DNA from: Usnea hakonensis
Lineage: Eukaryota > Ascomycota > Lecanoromycetes > Lecanorales > Parmeliaceae
Direction: 5' to 3'
Length of the DNA: 64,000 bases
Assembly: GCA_013423325.1 (NCBI GenBank)
Contig: BLJB01000048.1
Span: 62,001 to 126,000 of the forward strand
The position numbers were made by a program, and so were the translations under genes. The notes under the pieces are model-generated. The model ran no database searches. It was not told the DNA's origin and worked only from the letters and a program-made list of their open reading frames with translations. Below, piece after piece: positions 46,915-57,744 of this stretch; position 1 is the stretch's first letter; the number at the start of each line of letters is the position of its first letter.

Positions 46915-46919
46915 TAATC
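46915..46919. repeat. 3' target-site duplication TAATC
   Basis: Matches 39903..39907. Confidence 0.95.
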
Positions 46920-47795
46920 AGCCTACTTGAGAAGAAGGCCTAAAACTATTTCCTACTATTTAGTTATTTCTATAATACCGTATTATATTATATTATCTAT
47001 ATAAATCCTTATAAGTACTACCTTTTAGTAGGCCCTTATATCTATATTACGGCCTTTCTTCTCCTTCTTTTTAATCGTCGCCTTTTTTTTTATACCCTTT
47101 CTACCCTTAGTAGTAGTATTATTTCCTATTAGAATAGAAGTTTCTAAATCGCCTTCTAACGATATTTAGAGCCTACCTCTTTCGGGCGTATAATCGCCTC
47201 CTCCTATTATATTATTTAGAGGTACCCGAGTAGTCTCTATCGATTTAAATAGAAGAGCGGTAGATCTACGAGCGAGTAGTCCTAGTAGCGTAGGAGTAGG
47301 AGACCTAAGTATAAAAGGCTAGCTAGATAATCTTTAGTATTACTATTAATCGAGAGGCGGTAGTATATATACGTATTTAATAAAGTATTAAAAGGATATA
47401 GGCCCTATAATACTATCTAGTAGAGGCTATTAAGGCTACTATACTACTTAGTCTAGAGGTAGGAGTATTAGATCCTCGCGATTATCTATAGGAGGATAGC
47501 CTTCTAGTCTTATAAACCGATCGAACTCGTCTAAATCGATTATATCTATAGTATTTATAATAAGACTACGCGTTTATAAGGCTACGTATTCTTTTAGAGG
47601 CGAGTATTCTATATATACTACTCTATATACTTTAGATCTATACCTCTTTAAGTAACAAGTATATATATATATAGCCGCTAAATATATATAATAATTATAT
47701 AAATATATATAATCGCTATATATAATTAGCGTGATTTGACCCATTTCTAACTATATATAGTATAGCATAGTAGGAAACTTCATACTAAATATACA
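46920..47795. other. AT-rich, RIP-like sequence, right part
   Basis: Same composition as 37540..39902, continuing after the retrotransposon. Together they are the two halves of the interrupted DNA transposon. Confidence 0.8.
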
Positions 47796-47819
47796 CAGGC
47801 AGGGGGTGCAAAACCACTC
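47796..47819 (-). repeat. Right terminal inverted repeat
   Basis: 24 bases, perfect reverse complement of 37451..37474. Confidence 0.9.
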
Positions 47820-47821
47820 TA
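47820..47821. repeat. Right TA target-site duplication of the DNA transposon
   Basis: TA directly after the right inverted repeat, matching 37449-37450. Confidence 0.6.
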
Positions 47822-48345
47822 ATAATAATGTAAGATGCGTATCTGTTGACTGTAAAAGGAGCTATTTTCAGCCCGCTGCGGGATCACGCATTATTGCCCG
47901 CATCCTTTGGCCTGTCATTCGTGCCTTTTTCTCCTATATTGTTTTCCTCCTGCATTTATTTTCTTGCATGCTGCATGCTGCAAGTTGATCCTGCAAGGAA
48001 GATAAAGGGGAAGGTGGAATGAAGCAGCGTATCTTCACCCGGGATGAAAGATGATCGAATTGTTAATGGAAGAAAGATTTCATTACTGATGGCTATGATT
48101 ACTTATAAAAAAACGGCGGTTCCTTATCGATTAGCAGCCGTTCGATGGCGAAGCGACAGTCTAAAATCTCCGCCCGAGGTTCGGCTTTAAGATAACTTTA
48201 GACGAAAATCTATTCTTGTCTTGCCACTTGAGACTTCAACAACCACCTTCAAGCGCTGCAATTAATTCACAAGCATACGCGAAGATCAAAGACACTTCAT
48301 TCAGAACTTCCACTTTGGTCTCTTGTTGTAGGAACTGTCTCAAAC
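47822..48345. other. Intergenic region upstream of CIA2
   Basis: 524 bases of normal composition between the DNA transposon and CIA2, so the AT-rich state ends at the transposon boundary. Presumed CIA2 promoter and 5' UTR near its end. Confidence 0.5.
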
Positions 48346-49090
48346 ATGTCCGAGGTTCTTAATGCCAACCCCACAATCAGGAGCGCCTCCGACTTACCAA
48401 GCCGTAGACGGCAGGGTCAAGCTGAACCTTCAGCAAACACCCCCAAAGGCCTATTTTCGAAGACAATTCCTCCATCGGCATTCCTTCCAGACCCTTTTTC
48501 ACCTTCCTCTTCTTCAGATTCAGAATTGTCAGACGATGATAATGCTGGGATCGAGCCAATCGACGAGCAGGAAATATACGGTACCGCACCTATTCTTCTT
48601 CTACTAATTGCCAATATACCCAGAGAATCTAGATGCAATAGACTCTACTCTGAATGTGCGGTCCTATGGTTCTATACGCGAAGCTAACCGCGTCTGCACA
48701 GACCTTATCTCCCCCATATCGGATCCAGAGCATCCGTTGACTCTCGGCTCACTCTCTGTCGTCAATCTCCCAGACATCTTTCTTACACCTACATTTCCAG
48801 AGCAGGGTCCGTCATCTCCGCTCACGACGCTGACCGTTCTCATCACTCCTACGATAACACACTGCTCCCTCGCCACGGTAATTGGCCTAGGCGTGCGAGT
48901 AAGGCTCGAGCAAGCTCTGCCACCTAGGTTTCGAGTCGATGTCAGAATCAAGGAGGGGACCCACAGTACGGCCGAACAGGTCAACCGACAGCTAGGAGAT
49001 AAGGAGAGGGTGGCTGCTGCGTTGGAAAATGGTACGCTTATGGGAGTCTTGAGAAAGATGTTGGAAGGTTGCGAGAATGGAGCAGTATGA
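48346..49090 (+). CDS. CIA2: Cytosolic iron-sulfur assembly protein Cia2 (MIP18/FAM96 family)
   Basis: Two exons, 48346..48580 and 48702..49090, giving 207 residues. The 121-nt intron (GTACCG..GCACAG, with a CTAAC branch site just upstream of the acceptor) joins EPIDEQEIYD to LISPISDPEHPLTL, the core MIP18/DUF59 sequence. Then follow VVNLPDIFL, ITPTITHCSLATVIGLGVRV with the reactive cysteine, and IKEGTHSTAEQVNRQLGDKE. The N-terminal 75 residues are Ser- and Asp-rich and disordered. Cia2 acts with Cia1 and Met18/MMS19 in the cytosol to deliver Fe-S clusters to DNA polymerases, helicases and other target proteins. Starting at ATG 48346 gives the usual acidic leader. It is in tandem with ERO1. 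Confidence 0.95.
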
Positions 49091-49777
49091 GAGGCTGAAC
49101 TTGCGAAAAAACGGCGACACTACCGCATTCTGAACATAGATATTTGCCTATCGGAGTTTTATGACATGTCTGGGCGCCAGTGCCTAGGCCGACACTCAGA
49201 TCATGCCACCAAGGATGATTGGTGATTGGAATGACCCGGCACGATTCCTTATAATGCAGCGATGAATAAACCTCGTAGTAGCACGCATATGGGATGCCAC
49301 AGAATACGAAAATGACAGGTAGAACATGACAAGCTCCAAAACAATCGTGTCAAGTTTTGAGCAGCCTGTAGATGTTGATGGACAAGATTGAAAGGAGCCT
49401 TAGGGTTAATTGCGAAATACCCTGAAACAGCTGTGGGCCTGTGGCGCGCTTTCAGTGGCGTTCGCCGTTGGTACGGTACTTGTTCCTGACTAATAATGAA
49501 TATATGCGAAAAGGCCACATTCACTGTACGTTTTTGGAAAAAAGTGATAGACTGCAGTGTACTCTAATATTTCTGTTCATTACATTTCTTCTCACTTAGT
49601 GCTCTTTGTTCCACATCGAAAGCGTCTATCGCTGCCGTCAATAGGCCTCGTCCGGTCAGCAACAAAGGAGTCAAATAGCCTCATTTCTTCTCCTCCTCTC
49701 AGCATGTAAACGGAGTCTCGCAACTCTGAGCTCTGCTCCTGATACTTGATCCTGATTACCATTTGCACTCTGCCAGG
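49091..49777. other. Intergenic region between CIA2 and ERO1
   Basis: 687 bases with the CIA2 3' flank and ERO1 promoter. Only short frames without motifs. An unfolded-protein-response element was not identified. Confidence 0.45.
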
Positions 49778-51585
49778 ATGCGGTCCGCTGCGAAAGGGTT
49801 CTACCTTGCAGTTTTTGCTCTCTTCGGATCTGCTCATGCCAAACCATCTAGCACAACCGCTTCCAAGTCTACTACCGCCGAAGTCTGTGCAGTAGGTAGC
49901 TTCTACGTCGCAGTGTAGAGCATTATTGACTTTGTCTCTATCAGATTGACCCTACAGCAATTGTATCCGATGCTTGCGCCTCCTACTCTACTCTCGACTC
50001 TCTGAACGATGCCCTCTCACCCTCACTAAAAGACATCACTCAATCTACCGATTTCTTCGCTTACTATAGGCTCAATCTGTACGATCAAAAATGTCCGGTC
50101 AAGGCTTGGGATGACGAGACAGGCACTTGTGGGAACATCGCATGTAAGGTGGACACATTAGAAGACGAAAAAGATGTCCCAAAAATATGGAGAGCAGGCG
50201 AGCTGAGTAAATTAGAAGGACCGAAAGCGGCACATCCAGGAAGAGAGCTGCAGAAAGAGCGGGGAAACCAAAAGCCGCTGCAAGGGACATTAGGGGAAAA
50301 CGTAGGCGAGAGCTGTGTAGTGGAATACGATGACGAATGCGACGAAAGAGACTATTGTGTACCAGAAGATGAAAGTGCGACTGCTAAGGGGGACTATGTC
50401 AGTCTGGTGGACAACCCAGAGAGATTCACCGGTTACGCAGCGATGGATGTCTGGGACGCTATATACAAAGAAAACTGTTTTTCGAAAGAGCTGCAGATAT
50501 CGTCAATATCGAGTCGGGGAGACGCATTCAACCCGTTTCAAGCGCATAACGATCTTCGAAACGTCATACAAGCGAACTCTCCATCGAGAGAGTTAGCCGT
50601 TGAGGACGAATGCCTGGAAAAGCGCGTTTTCCACCGCATTATAAGCGGTATGCACGCTTCCATCTCCACCCATATCTGTTTTGACTACCTCAACCAAACA
50701 ACTGGGACCTGGGGCCCGAATATCCAATGCTATCAGGACCGTCTCGCAACCCATCCCGAACGTGTCTCCAATCTCTACTTTGACTACGCAATCCTCCTCC
50801 GCGCTGTCACTAAGCTCCGCACTTACCTCAAGAATTACACCTTTTGCTCCGGCGATCCGTCCCAAGATGCAATCACCAAGTCCAAGATTCTCCACCTGGC
50901 CGACGCGGCTGCTTCTCATCCACAGATTTTCGACGAGAACACTATGTTTCAAGATCCACATTTGAGCGGCGAGCTCAAAGAAGACTTTCGTAACCGTTTC
51001 CGCAACGTCAGCCGGCTTATGGATTGCGTTGGCTGTGACAAGTGCAGACTATGGGGCAAGTTGCAGACAGTCGGATATGGCACGGCCCTCAAAGTGCTCT
51101 TCGAGTATGACGAGCTGAAGAATGGTGAAAACCCGCATTTACGACGGACCGAGTTGGTCGCTCTGGTGAACACCTTGGATAGGGTCTCTAGCAGTCTTAC
51201 GGCCCTCGGTCGAATGCGGGATATGGTTGCAGAGTCAGTCATACCGAAAAAGATCACTAAGACAATTTCCATCCCCAGCGGCAGCCAGCAGAAGCCCCCT
51301 CACAAGTTCAAAGACCACCCAACGGCCAAACCGGCGATTGACCTCGACGAAGATGAAGAAGAGTTTGCCCAACCTTACCAACCTGTTTCCGAGATTTTCC
51401 TGGAAGAGTTCAACGTGGTCTGGAGAACATTTGGCTTCGTCCTCCGAAGCTGGCTAGGGCTTCCAGCCAAATTCTTCAGGATCATTGTCATGGAGCTCAG
51501 CAGGTTGTGGAGTTTCTGGCTGGGGCTACCGGTTGCGGAGAGGAGTTGGGAATTCAAATGGGACACTAGGGCGGACGAGCTGTGA
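49778..51585 (+). CDS. ERO1: Endoplasmic reticulum thiol oxidase Ero1
   Basis: Two exons, 49778..49891 and 49945..51585, giving 584 residues. The intron (GTAGGT..TATCAG) is phase 0. The start MRSAAKGFYLAVFALFGSAH is a signal peptide. The shuttle region contains TGTCGNIACKV (about residues 95-105), followed by IWRAGELSKLEGP. NPERFTGYAAMDVWDAIYKE and FDYAILLRAVTKL belong to the FAD-binding helical core. The active site CVGCDKCRLWGK (about 399-410) is complete. The C-terminal tail carries hydrophobic helices (WLGLPAKFFRIIVMELSRLW) that could associate with the membrane. Ero1 reoxidises protein disulfide isomerase in the ER lumen and passes electrons to oxygen through FAD. It is essential in yeast and usually induced by the unfolded protein response. 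Confidence 0.96.
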
Positions 51586-52349
51586 GAGCTCTTCGATTTT
51601 GGTTCGTGTTCTGATTATTCTGGGTCCAGCGATTCAGCGGCATTTGCATACACCATTTATACAAGGCGTTGGTATTCTGAGGCAACATGTATTACCAGTA
51701 CATAGTCGAATCTCGATCACGCAACCTCACTTCCTTCTTTCCAGCGCTATGAGATCTGTGACGCAAATATACACCCGCTGCAACAGTACCTGTAGATAGG
51801 GCCATATACTCTTGTAGATGACTCTTCCCAAAGAACATCCGTCATCCTCGCCGAATTCACTTCCAAAATCATCCAATCAACCTCAACTCAATGTCCTCTA
51901 CTCTCCATCTTCATCCCCGTCTCATCTCCCCACCAATGCGCATCAGGTACCTTACGTATAACCAGTCCCGTTAAAGCCTAGCTCCAGACCGCACCGGTTG
52001 ACTTTCCTTCCCAGCAAGCAAGCTATGACGACAGCCTAAAGTATGCGCGCGGACAGCCAATTAGAGTTATTTATGGGCATGCACGTATCTCGATTAATAT
52101 TCATTGCTGATAAATGGTAATGAGGGGGGGTTTGTGATTCATAGGTTATGTGCGATGTTGAGATAAAGGAGAGGGATGTGCAGTTGGTTTGTTTGAGATA
52201 TATTTCTTGCTGCGAATACATTTGCGATATTCTTCATCTTGAGAATATAGGTCTTGCCTTGGAAGGTAACATAGGTACCTAGAAAGGAACAATTCTTGCA
52301 GCGCTGCAAGAGAGACTCAGTTCAATTTTTGCCATCTGAAGATACAGAT
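51586..52349. other. Intergenic region upstream of the MFS transporter
   Basis: 764 bases without recognised gene. An in-frame ATG at 52296 lies 54 bp upstream of the chosen transporter start. Confidence 0.45.
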
Positions 52350-54078
52350 ATGAATCTGCTCAAGCCCATCCACTTGCCCCCTCGCTATATCCTTGCCAGC
52401 ATCCTCTGCTCATTCGGTGGCTTCCTTTTCGGGTATGAATCTCATTTCTTGCTACCTACCTTACTCTCGATACCCCGCTAACATACGACCAGAATGGACA
52501 CGGGCATCATCGGCCCCGTCACCGTGATGAAGAGCTACGTCTCGGACTTTGGCTCTCAGTCCCCTACGATCCATGGATTAGTCGTCTCTTCCATCTTGAT
52601 CCCCGCCGCTATATCGTCCTTCTTCGCCGGACGAGTAGCAGATGTGTTGGGACGACCCCGGGCTATTGCGCTAGGTAGTCTGATCTTCGCTCTTGGCGTA
52701 GCGATGGAGGCGGGAGCGGTCCGTCTTGCTATGTTTATTGTGGGCAGATGTATTGAAGGTGTTGGAGAGGGATTGTATCTAGGGGGCTTGGTTGTGTAGG
52801 TGCCATGGAATCTTACACGTGGGAGAGGTTTGCTGATGACCAAATAGCTATATCTGCGAAATCTCACCGCCGCAAAAAAGAGGATCGTTGGCGACTGGTC
52901 CCCAATTAGCCATTACCCTTGGTCTCATGGTCGGATATTTTACTTGTTACGCTACGACCAACATTGACTCTTCTCTCTCCTGGCGCGCCCCCTTTATCAT
53001 TTTAGCTTGCCTTTCGGTGACCTTTTCCGCTTCCTCGCTGGTTTGGCTGGTCCCTTCCCCACGATGGCTAATCCTTTGCGGTCGACAATCCGAAGTCGCT
53101 GCAGCATGGGATGTTCTGGGAGTCGGCCAGGCGGAGCGTGAGAAGGCCGAGGCTCAGTCTGGCGAAGAGGGCACTGCCAGTCAAGCCAGCAATTCCTCGA
53201 ACTCCCCCGCCTCAAAGTTTGGCTTCTTAGACATCTTCACGCGTGATGTGCGCATGCGAACTGGCCTTGCGGTCTTTATGATGAGCATGCAACAACTCAG
53301 CGGTATCGATGGTGTCCTTTACGTAAGCTTGTCCAGATCCATGACCTGTCATTTCCGCATGGCCCATTGGACATGTGCATGAATTTCATATTTGAATATT
53401 TGACCACTGCACGTCATGCTAAGTCCAGCGTAAGCAACTGACTTCTTGCAGTACGCACCTCTTCTCTTTCAGCAAGCTGGTCTCGCCTCCTCACAAGCTG
53501 CATTTCTCGCCTCGGGCGTCTCCGCAATTGTAATTTTCAGTGTCACGATCCCTGCCCTCTTCCTAGCCGACAAATGGGGCCGACGACACAGTACGATATA
53601 CGGTGGACTTGGGATCAGCTTTATCATGTTCCTGATTGGCGGACTCTACGTCGGCAATGCTGTACACGGCACCTACGGTGCTGGCCGCTGGGTCGTCATC
53701 GTCTCCATCTATGTCTTCGCAGTCATATTCAGCATGTCTTGGGCCATCGGCATCAGGATTTACGCAGCGGAGATCCAGCCGCAACGAACGCGGGCCTCAG
53801 CCAATAGTCTCGCGCAAGGTAGCAATTGGGCGGCGAACTTCCTGGTCGCTCTTGCGACCCCGATCCTACTGGCCAGGAGTAGCTTTGCGGCTTATTTTCT
53901 GTTCGGAGGGTGTGCACTCCTCACCGCCATTGTGTGTGCGGCTTTCATGCCGGAGACAAGAGGGAAATCACTGGATGAGATTGAGGAAGTCTTTCGACTG
54001 AGAAGTGCTGGATCTCGGAATTTCGGGAGATCTATTCGCAGGGTGCTTACAAGGACCATTGGGCCCTTTGCCACTTGA
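52350..54078 (+). CDS. MFS sugar-porter family transporter
   Basis: Four exons, 52350..52432, 52493..52795, 52848..53322 and 53452..54078, giving 495 residues with all joins in phase. The protein has the layout of a 12-helix major facilitator. Helix 1 contains FGGFLFGMDTGIIGPV, the first intracellular loop GRVADVLGRPRA, and the second signature GRCIEGVGEGL. The central loop has PSPRWLILCGR, the second half ADKWGRRHS, and the end of the transporter core PETRGKSLDEIEEVF, the sugar-porter signature. It moves sugars or related polyols across the plasma membrane; the substrate is not predictable. An ATG 18 codons upstream is in frame, but MNLLKPIHLPPRYI fits related proteins better. Confidence 0.9.
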
Positions 54079-54696
54079 ACTCTGTTTGTGCTGGCTGGCC
54101 TCAGGTTTATGCCAATCATACCTGGAGCTTCTTCCTCAGAGTCCCCTCGCGGAGCTCTTGCAATTCTTCTCATTACAATGCGTGCATCGAGGCCTTGTCC
54201 TTTTTGACATAATCTAACACAATCAACACCCTCATTTCCTTTGCAACACCGTGGGTAGATTTTTCTGCTGCTTATGCCTAGCTTTGATTCACAAGCGGGG
54301 GTTCCCTGAAACTATGGCGGAGAGCATGGCGTGAACTGAGACTGCCGGAGAAACGTGCTTCTTATGAGAACGCTCGGGCGGAGCGTGGAGGATAGGAAAT
54401 GGCTACTCTAGCAATTTCCGCAGCGAAGAAAGTTGGAAGTGGAGAGGGGGGGCGAGGGCTGATTGATAGGTTGGTTTTAGTGATTGGGCTGGGGGGACTT
54501 CATTGATGATTTATTGGGCGGTGTAACTTTGAGCCAACCGTCGTTGATTTTTGGATTTGATAAGTCATTGTTGTTCACGAGGCGTCGTTTCGAAGAGGAG
54601 CGTGCAGTTCATAAATCCCTTTTACTGCGATCTCTCCTACGGACATCCAATAACAGTCATTACCGTATAGAGATCTTCCGACGCTTGCAACTAAAC
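54079..54696. other. Convergent 3' intergenic region
   Basis: 618 bases between the ends of the transporter gene (plus) and the methyltransferase gene (minus). Only short frames without motifs. Confidence 0.45.
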
Positions 54697-55500
54697 TCAC
54701 GACTTCGCAACCACCAAAACACAAAAATGCGGCACCGCCACATAATCCTTCCACTCAGCACTCCTTAACTTCTCCAAAACATCCCCCCAAATATCCTCGC
54801 TATCCACCGCCCTCCACGTCAACCTCCCCTCGAACCCCCCCTCCCTCGCCGCCCCCTCATACACGCTCTTCCTCAGATGAAACTGATCAACCTCGACCGT
54901 CCCCGTCTTCATCCTCGCCGTCATACGCGTCGCCACGCCCCCCTCCACATCCCCCACAACGGTCACAACCACCGCGCCATACTGAGCCGGTCGCACCGCC
55001 AAGGCTTTCTCCGCATGCCCGCGCGGATCCTCCGTCGGCGGCGGTACGACGCCGATGAAATGACCCCCTGGCTTCAAGTTCACAGCCGCGTTGTGAAACA
55101 TATCCCGCATTTCGGCACGACTGCCCGCATAATTCAACAACCACGCTCCAAACACGACATCAAACGGCCCCCCCTCATACACTTTCGGCTTCGAGCAGTC
55201 GCCTACGTGGTACGTTATACCCTGCGACTCACTACTACTAGTAGTAGGGGTTGATTCGGCGCTATGATTGCGAGCCACGTCTATCATGCTGCTGGATATG
55301 TCGACCCCGACGACGCGACTGGCGCCCCAGGAGAGGAATTTCCGCGAGTAGTAGCCCGTGCCGCAGGCTAGGTCGAGGATATGGGCGTTGGGGAGGAAGG
55401 GGGTTACGGCGGCTGAGACGTGGGCGTCTTGGAGGTGGGCGATGGGAAGGGTGCGCATTTCTTCGTAGGTGGCGCCGATATTGTCGTATTGTGTCGACAT
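54697..55500 (-). CDS. SAM-dependent methyltransferase (class I)
   Basis: One exon, 267 residues from ATG 55500 (a longer frame from 55554 adds an unlikely Pro/Thr-rich leader). The class I fold is shown by motif I ILDLACGTGYYSRKF (residues 41-55), the acidic ribose-binding VVGVDISSSMIDVA, GDCSKP for adenine contacts, and FDVVFGAWLLNYA for motif IV. The N-terminal YDNIGATYEEMRTL is typical of fungal small-molecule methyltransferases. The enzyme should transfer a methyl group from S-adenosylmethionine to an unknown small substrate. No biosynthetic cluster partners are next to it. Confidence 0.88.
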   Translation of the reverse strand: MSTQYDNIGATYEEMRTLPIAHLQDAHVSAAVTPFLPNAHILDLACGTGYYSRKFLSWGASRVVGVDISSSMIDVARNHSAESTPTTSSSESQGITYHVGDCSKPKVYEGGPFDVVFGAWLLNYAGSRAEMRDMFHNAAVNLKPGGHFIGVVPPPTEDPRGHAEKALAVRPAQYGAVVVTVVGDVEGGVATRMTARMKTGTVEVDQFHLRKSVYEGAAREGGFEGRLTWRAVDSEDIWGDVLEKLRSAEWKDYVAVPHFCVLVVAKS

Positions 55501-56169
55501 TTTTTTGGGAGGGGGGTTGGTTTGAGAGGGTTTGGTTTGAAATGGGTTTGTCAAGGGTGTTTTTGGGGAGTTTGGGTGGCGCTGGCGATGTCTTGGGTAT
55601 AGAGTTTAGATAATTGGCGTGCTTCTATGCGGGGGAAGAACGTCATGCTGCATATCTCCGATCGTGTCCGAATAGTTTGTTCATCTTTTCGGATCTGCTT
55701 CATTGTGGTATGCAGTACAGTATCGTGATGGCTGATAAAAATTGATTTGTGATATGAATTGGACTGGTTCGTTGGAGTTATTTATCTGGACCTCGTCTGG
55801 ACGTTTAGTGTAGAGGGTAAGAATATTCGAATTTCTATTATATCTGCAATCTCTTCACATAGATCATAATCTATCGAAATATTAGATATTAGACCGTGCA
55901 ATTGAGGTTCGACGAGGTGGGTAAAGGCACGATGTAGATAGGAGGGTCGGCAGTTGAGAATGAAATGGTAGGGCTGAACGGCGCTAGTGTTTGGATGCCT
56001 AGAGGTAAGTACCTGCTCGCTGTCACACCTAGGCTGCTACCAAACATACCTGTTCGTATAACTTAATTGCCCGCATTGATATCGTTAATCTGGGTTATGG
56101 CTACGGAATCATGACTTCGTTGTCATAGCGAAGCTGTTTCCCTGGTACATATCTTCTTTACTGTCAGTC
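55501..56169. other. Divergent intergenic region, methyltransferase and AAA ATPase genes
   Basis: 669 bases that should hold both promoters. No feature recognised. Confidence 0.45.
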
Positions 56170-57744
56170 ATGTCCGCGCTCTGTAAGCTCACTCCAAGGA
56201 GTCATCAATTATGGGCTACGTCTCCGCTTTCTATAAAACGCGTCTCTTTCAGTCCATGTACTTTTCCCCTCATCGTGAAGTCTGCTCGCAAGTATTATTC
56301 TGCAAACTCCTATGGCGTCGAGGCTGCGAGCGCGAACGTTTTCCAAGATGTACGAATGGCCTACGAATCCACCGAGCTTAGTATCCTCTGTTCCCTACAG
56401 GCAAGGTACCCTGAATGGACGGTGACCATGGCTCCTGCCTCAACTGGCCTCATCGAATATGCTAAAGCTGGTCAAGCCAAAGCAGTCCTCGATACCGAAA
56501 GCCAGAATTTATTCTCAAGGCTAAAATTTGAGGCTGTAGAAGTGGACCGATCACACCCAGGGCATCAATTAGGGGAGTTTCGTGAGCAAGTAGAATTCGG
56601 GAGGTATGACTACGAATGGAAGGGCAGGTCATTCATGGTGTACCTTTTCTGCCAGGATTGGGAAAAGGATACCGTACGAGACTCTACAATAAACACCTTC
56701 TTCATCCTGCACAGACGGGAAGGAGACCAATTCCGAAACGGACGCTCTGTAGCCGCCAAAGAGTTGATTGCTGCCGCCTCCACCCATTCTGCTAATTTAC
56801 ACGGGGAGGATGTCTTGGTATTCGATGACGACGAGTGGAAGAAGGACACTAAGCTATGGAAGAGCATCCAGCAGGCCAAGTGGGAGGACGTTATTCTAGA
56901 CCAAAGGCTGAAGGACAGCCTTACCCGGGATATTGAAGGCTTCTTCGACCACAAAAATGACTATAAACAATTTGACGTACCCTGGAAAAGAGGAATAATT
57001 CTCCATGGTCTTCCTGGAAATGGCAAGACCATATCCGTTAAAGCCATAATCCATGGATTAGCCACACGTCCAGACCCCATACCGACACTCTACGTCAAGT
57101 CCACAACAGGATACCACGGCACCATCTACGCCATTCGCCAGATCTTCAAGAAAGCCCGCAAGATGGCGCCCTGTCTCCTCATATTCGAGGATCTCGACAG
57201 CATCATCACTGAAAGTACTCGCAGCTTCTTCTTGAACGAAGTAGACGGATTGGAAGGTAACGACGGCATCATGATGATCGGGAGTACCAACTACCTCGAA
57301 AAGCTCGATGCAGGTATTACAAAACGACCAAGTCGGTTCGACCGCAAGTATCATTTTGATCTCCCAGCAGCACCAGAACGAGCACGGTACTGCGACTATT
57401 GGCGATCCAGACTCACAAACAACAAGGCCATCGACTTTCCTCCGTCAATGTGTTCGGCAATTGCAGGTATCACGGACGGCTTCAGCTTCGCCTACTTGCA
57501 GGAAGCGTTCATATCCACTCTCCTCGTAATCGTTGATCAGCAGCGAAACTCCATCAACAACCAACACAATAACAGCACGCAAGATGGTCATGACGCAAAG
57601 ATTCAGGAACCCACATCGCTCTGGAAAGTCATGAGCAAGCAGGTCGAGATGCTCCGTAACGAGATCCAGGCCAGCCGCAAGAGTGCCAAAGACGCAACGG
57701 AGTACGACGGCCCAAAGCGGGCTTCCAAGGCCGGGTTCTCCTGA
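56170..57744 (+). CDS. Fungal AAA-family ATPase
   Basis: One exon of 524 residues. Walker A is GLPGNGKT (280-287), Walker B is LLIFEDLD (336-343), sensor 1 is IGSTNY, and the arginine-finger/SRH region is RPSRFDRKYHFDLP. The ~250-residue N-terminal part (RLKFEAVEVDRSHPG, WKGRSFMVYLFCQDWEKD) is typical of a fungal-only AAA group distantly like Bcs1. The start MSALCKLTPRSHQLW.. is basic and could target mitochondria, but this is not certain. The ATPase probably remodels a protein partner; substrate and location are unknown. Confidence 0.88.
   Translation: MSALCKLTPRSHQLWATSPLSIKRVSFSPCTFPLIVKSARKYYSANSYGVEAASANVFQDVRMAYESTELSILCSLQARYPEWTVTMAPASTGLIEYAKAGQAKAVLDTESQNLFSRLKFEAVEVDRSHPGHQLGEFREQVEFGRYDYEWKGRSFMVYLFCQDWEKDTVRDSTINTFFILHRREGDQFRNGRSVAAKELIAAASTHSANLHGEDVLVFDDDEWKKDTKLWKSIQQAKWEDVILDQRLKDSLTRDIEGFFDHKNDYKQFDVPWKRGIILHGLPGNGKTISVKAIIHGLATRPDPIPTLYVKSTTGYHGTIYAIRQIFKKARKMAPCLLIFEDLDSIITESTRSFFLNEVDGLEGNDGIMMIGSTNYLEKLDAGITKRPSRFDRKYHFDLPAAPERARYCDYWRSRLTNNKAIDFPPSMCSAIAGITDGFSFAYLQEAFISTLLVIVDQQRNSINNQHNNSTQDGHDAKIQEPTSLWKVMSKQVEMLRNEIQASRKSAKDATEYDGPKRASKAGFS

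Larger units (their letters stand above)
37451..47819. mobile_element. Degraded DNA transposon with 24-bp terminal inverted repeats, TA target site (Tc1/mariner/pogo-like by target)
   Basis: The left end begins GAGTGGTTTTGCACCCCC and the right end is its exact reverse complement over 24 bases. TA dinucleotides flank both ends (37449-37450 and 47820-47821). The inner sequence is extremely AT-rich with very many TA steps and no usable ORF, as expected after heavy RIP. Removing the nested retrotransposon and its duplicated target leaves about 3,357 bp. The TA target fits the Tc1/mariner/pogo group, but no transposase can be read. The size is large for that group, so more nested debris is possible. 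Confidence 0.8.
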
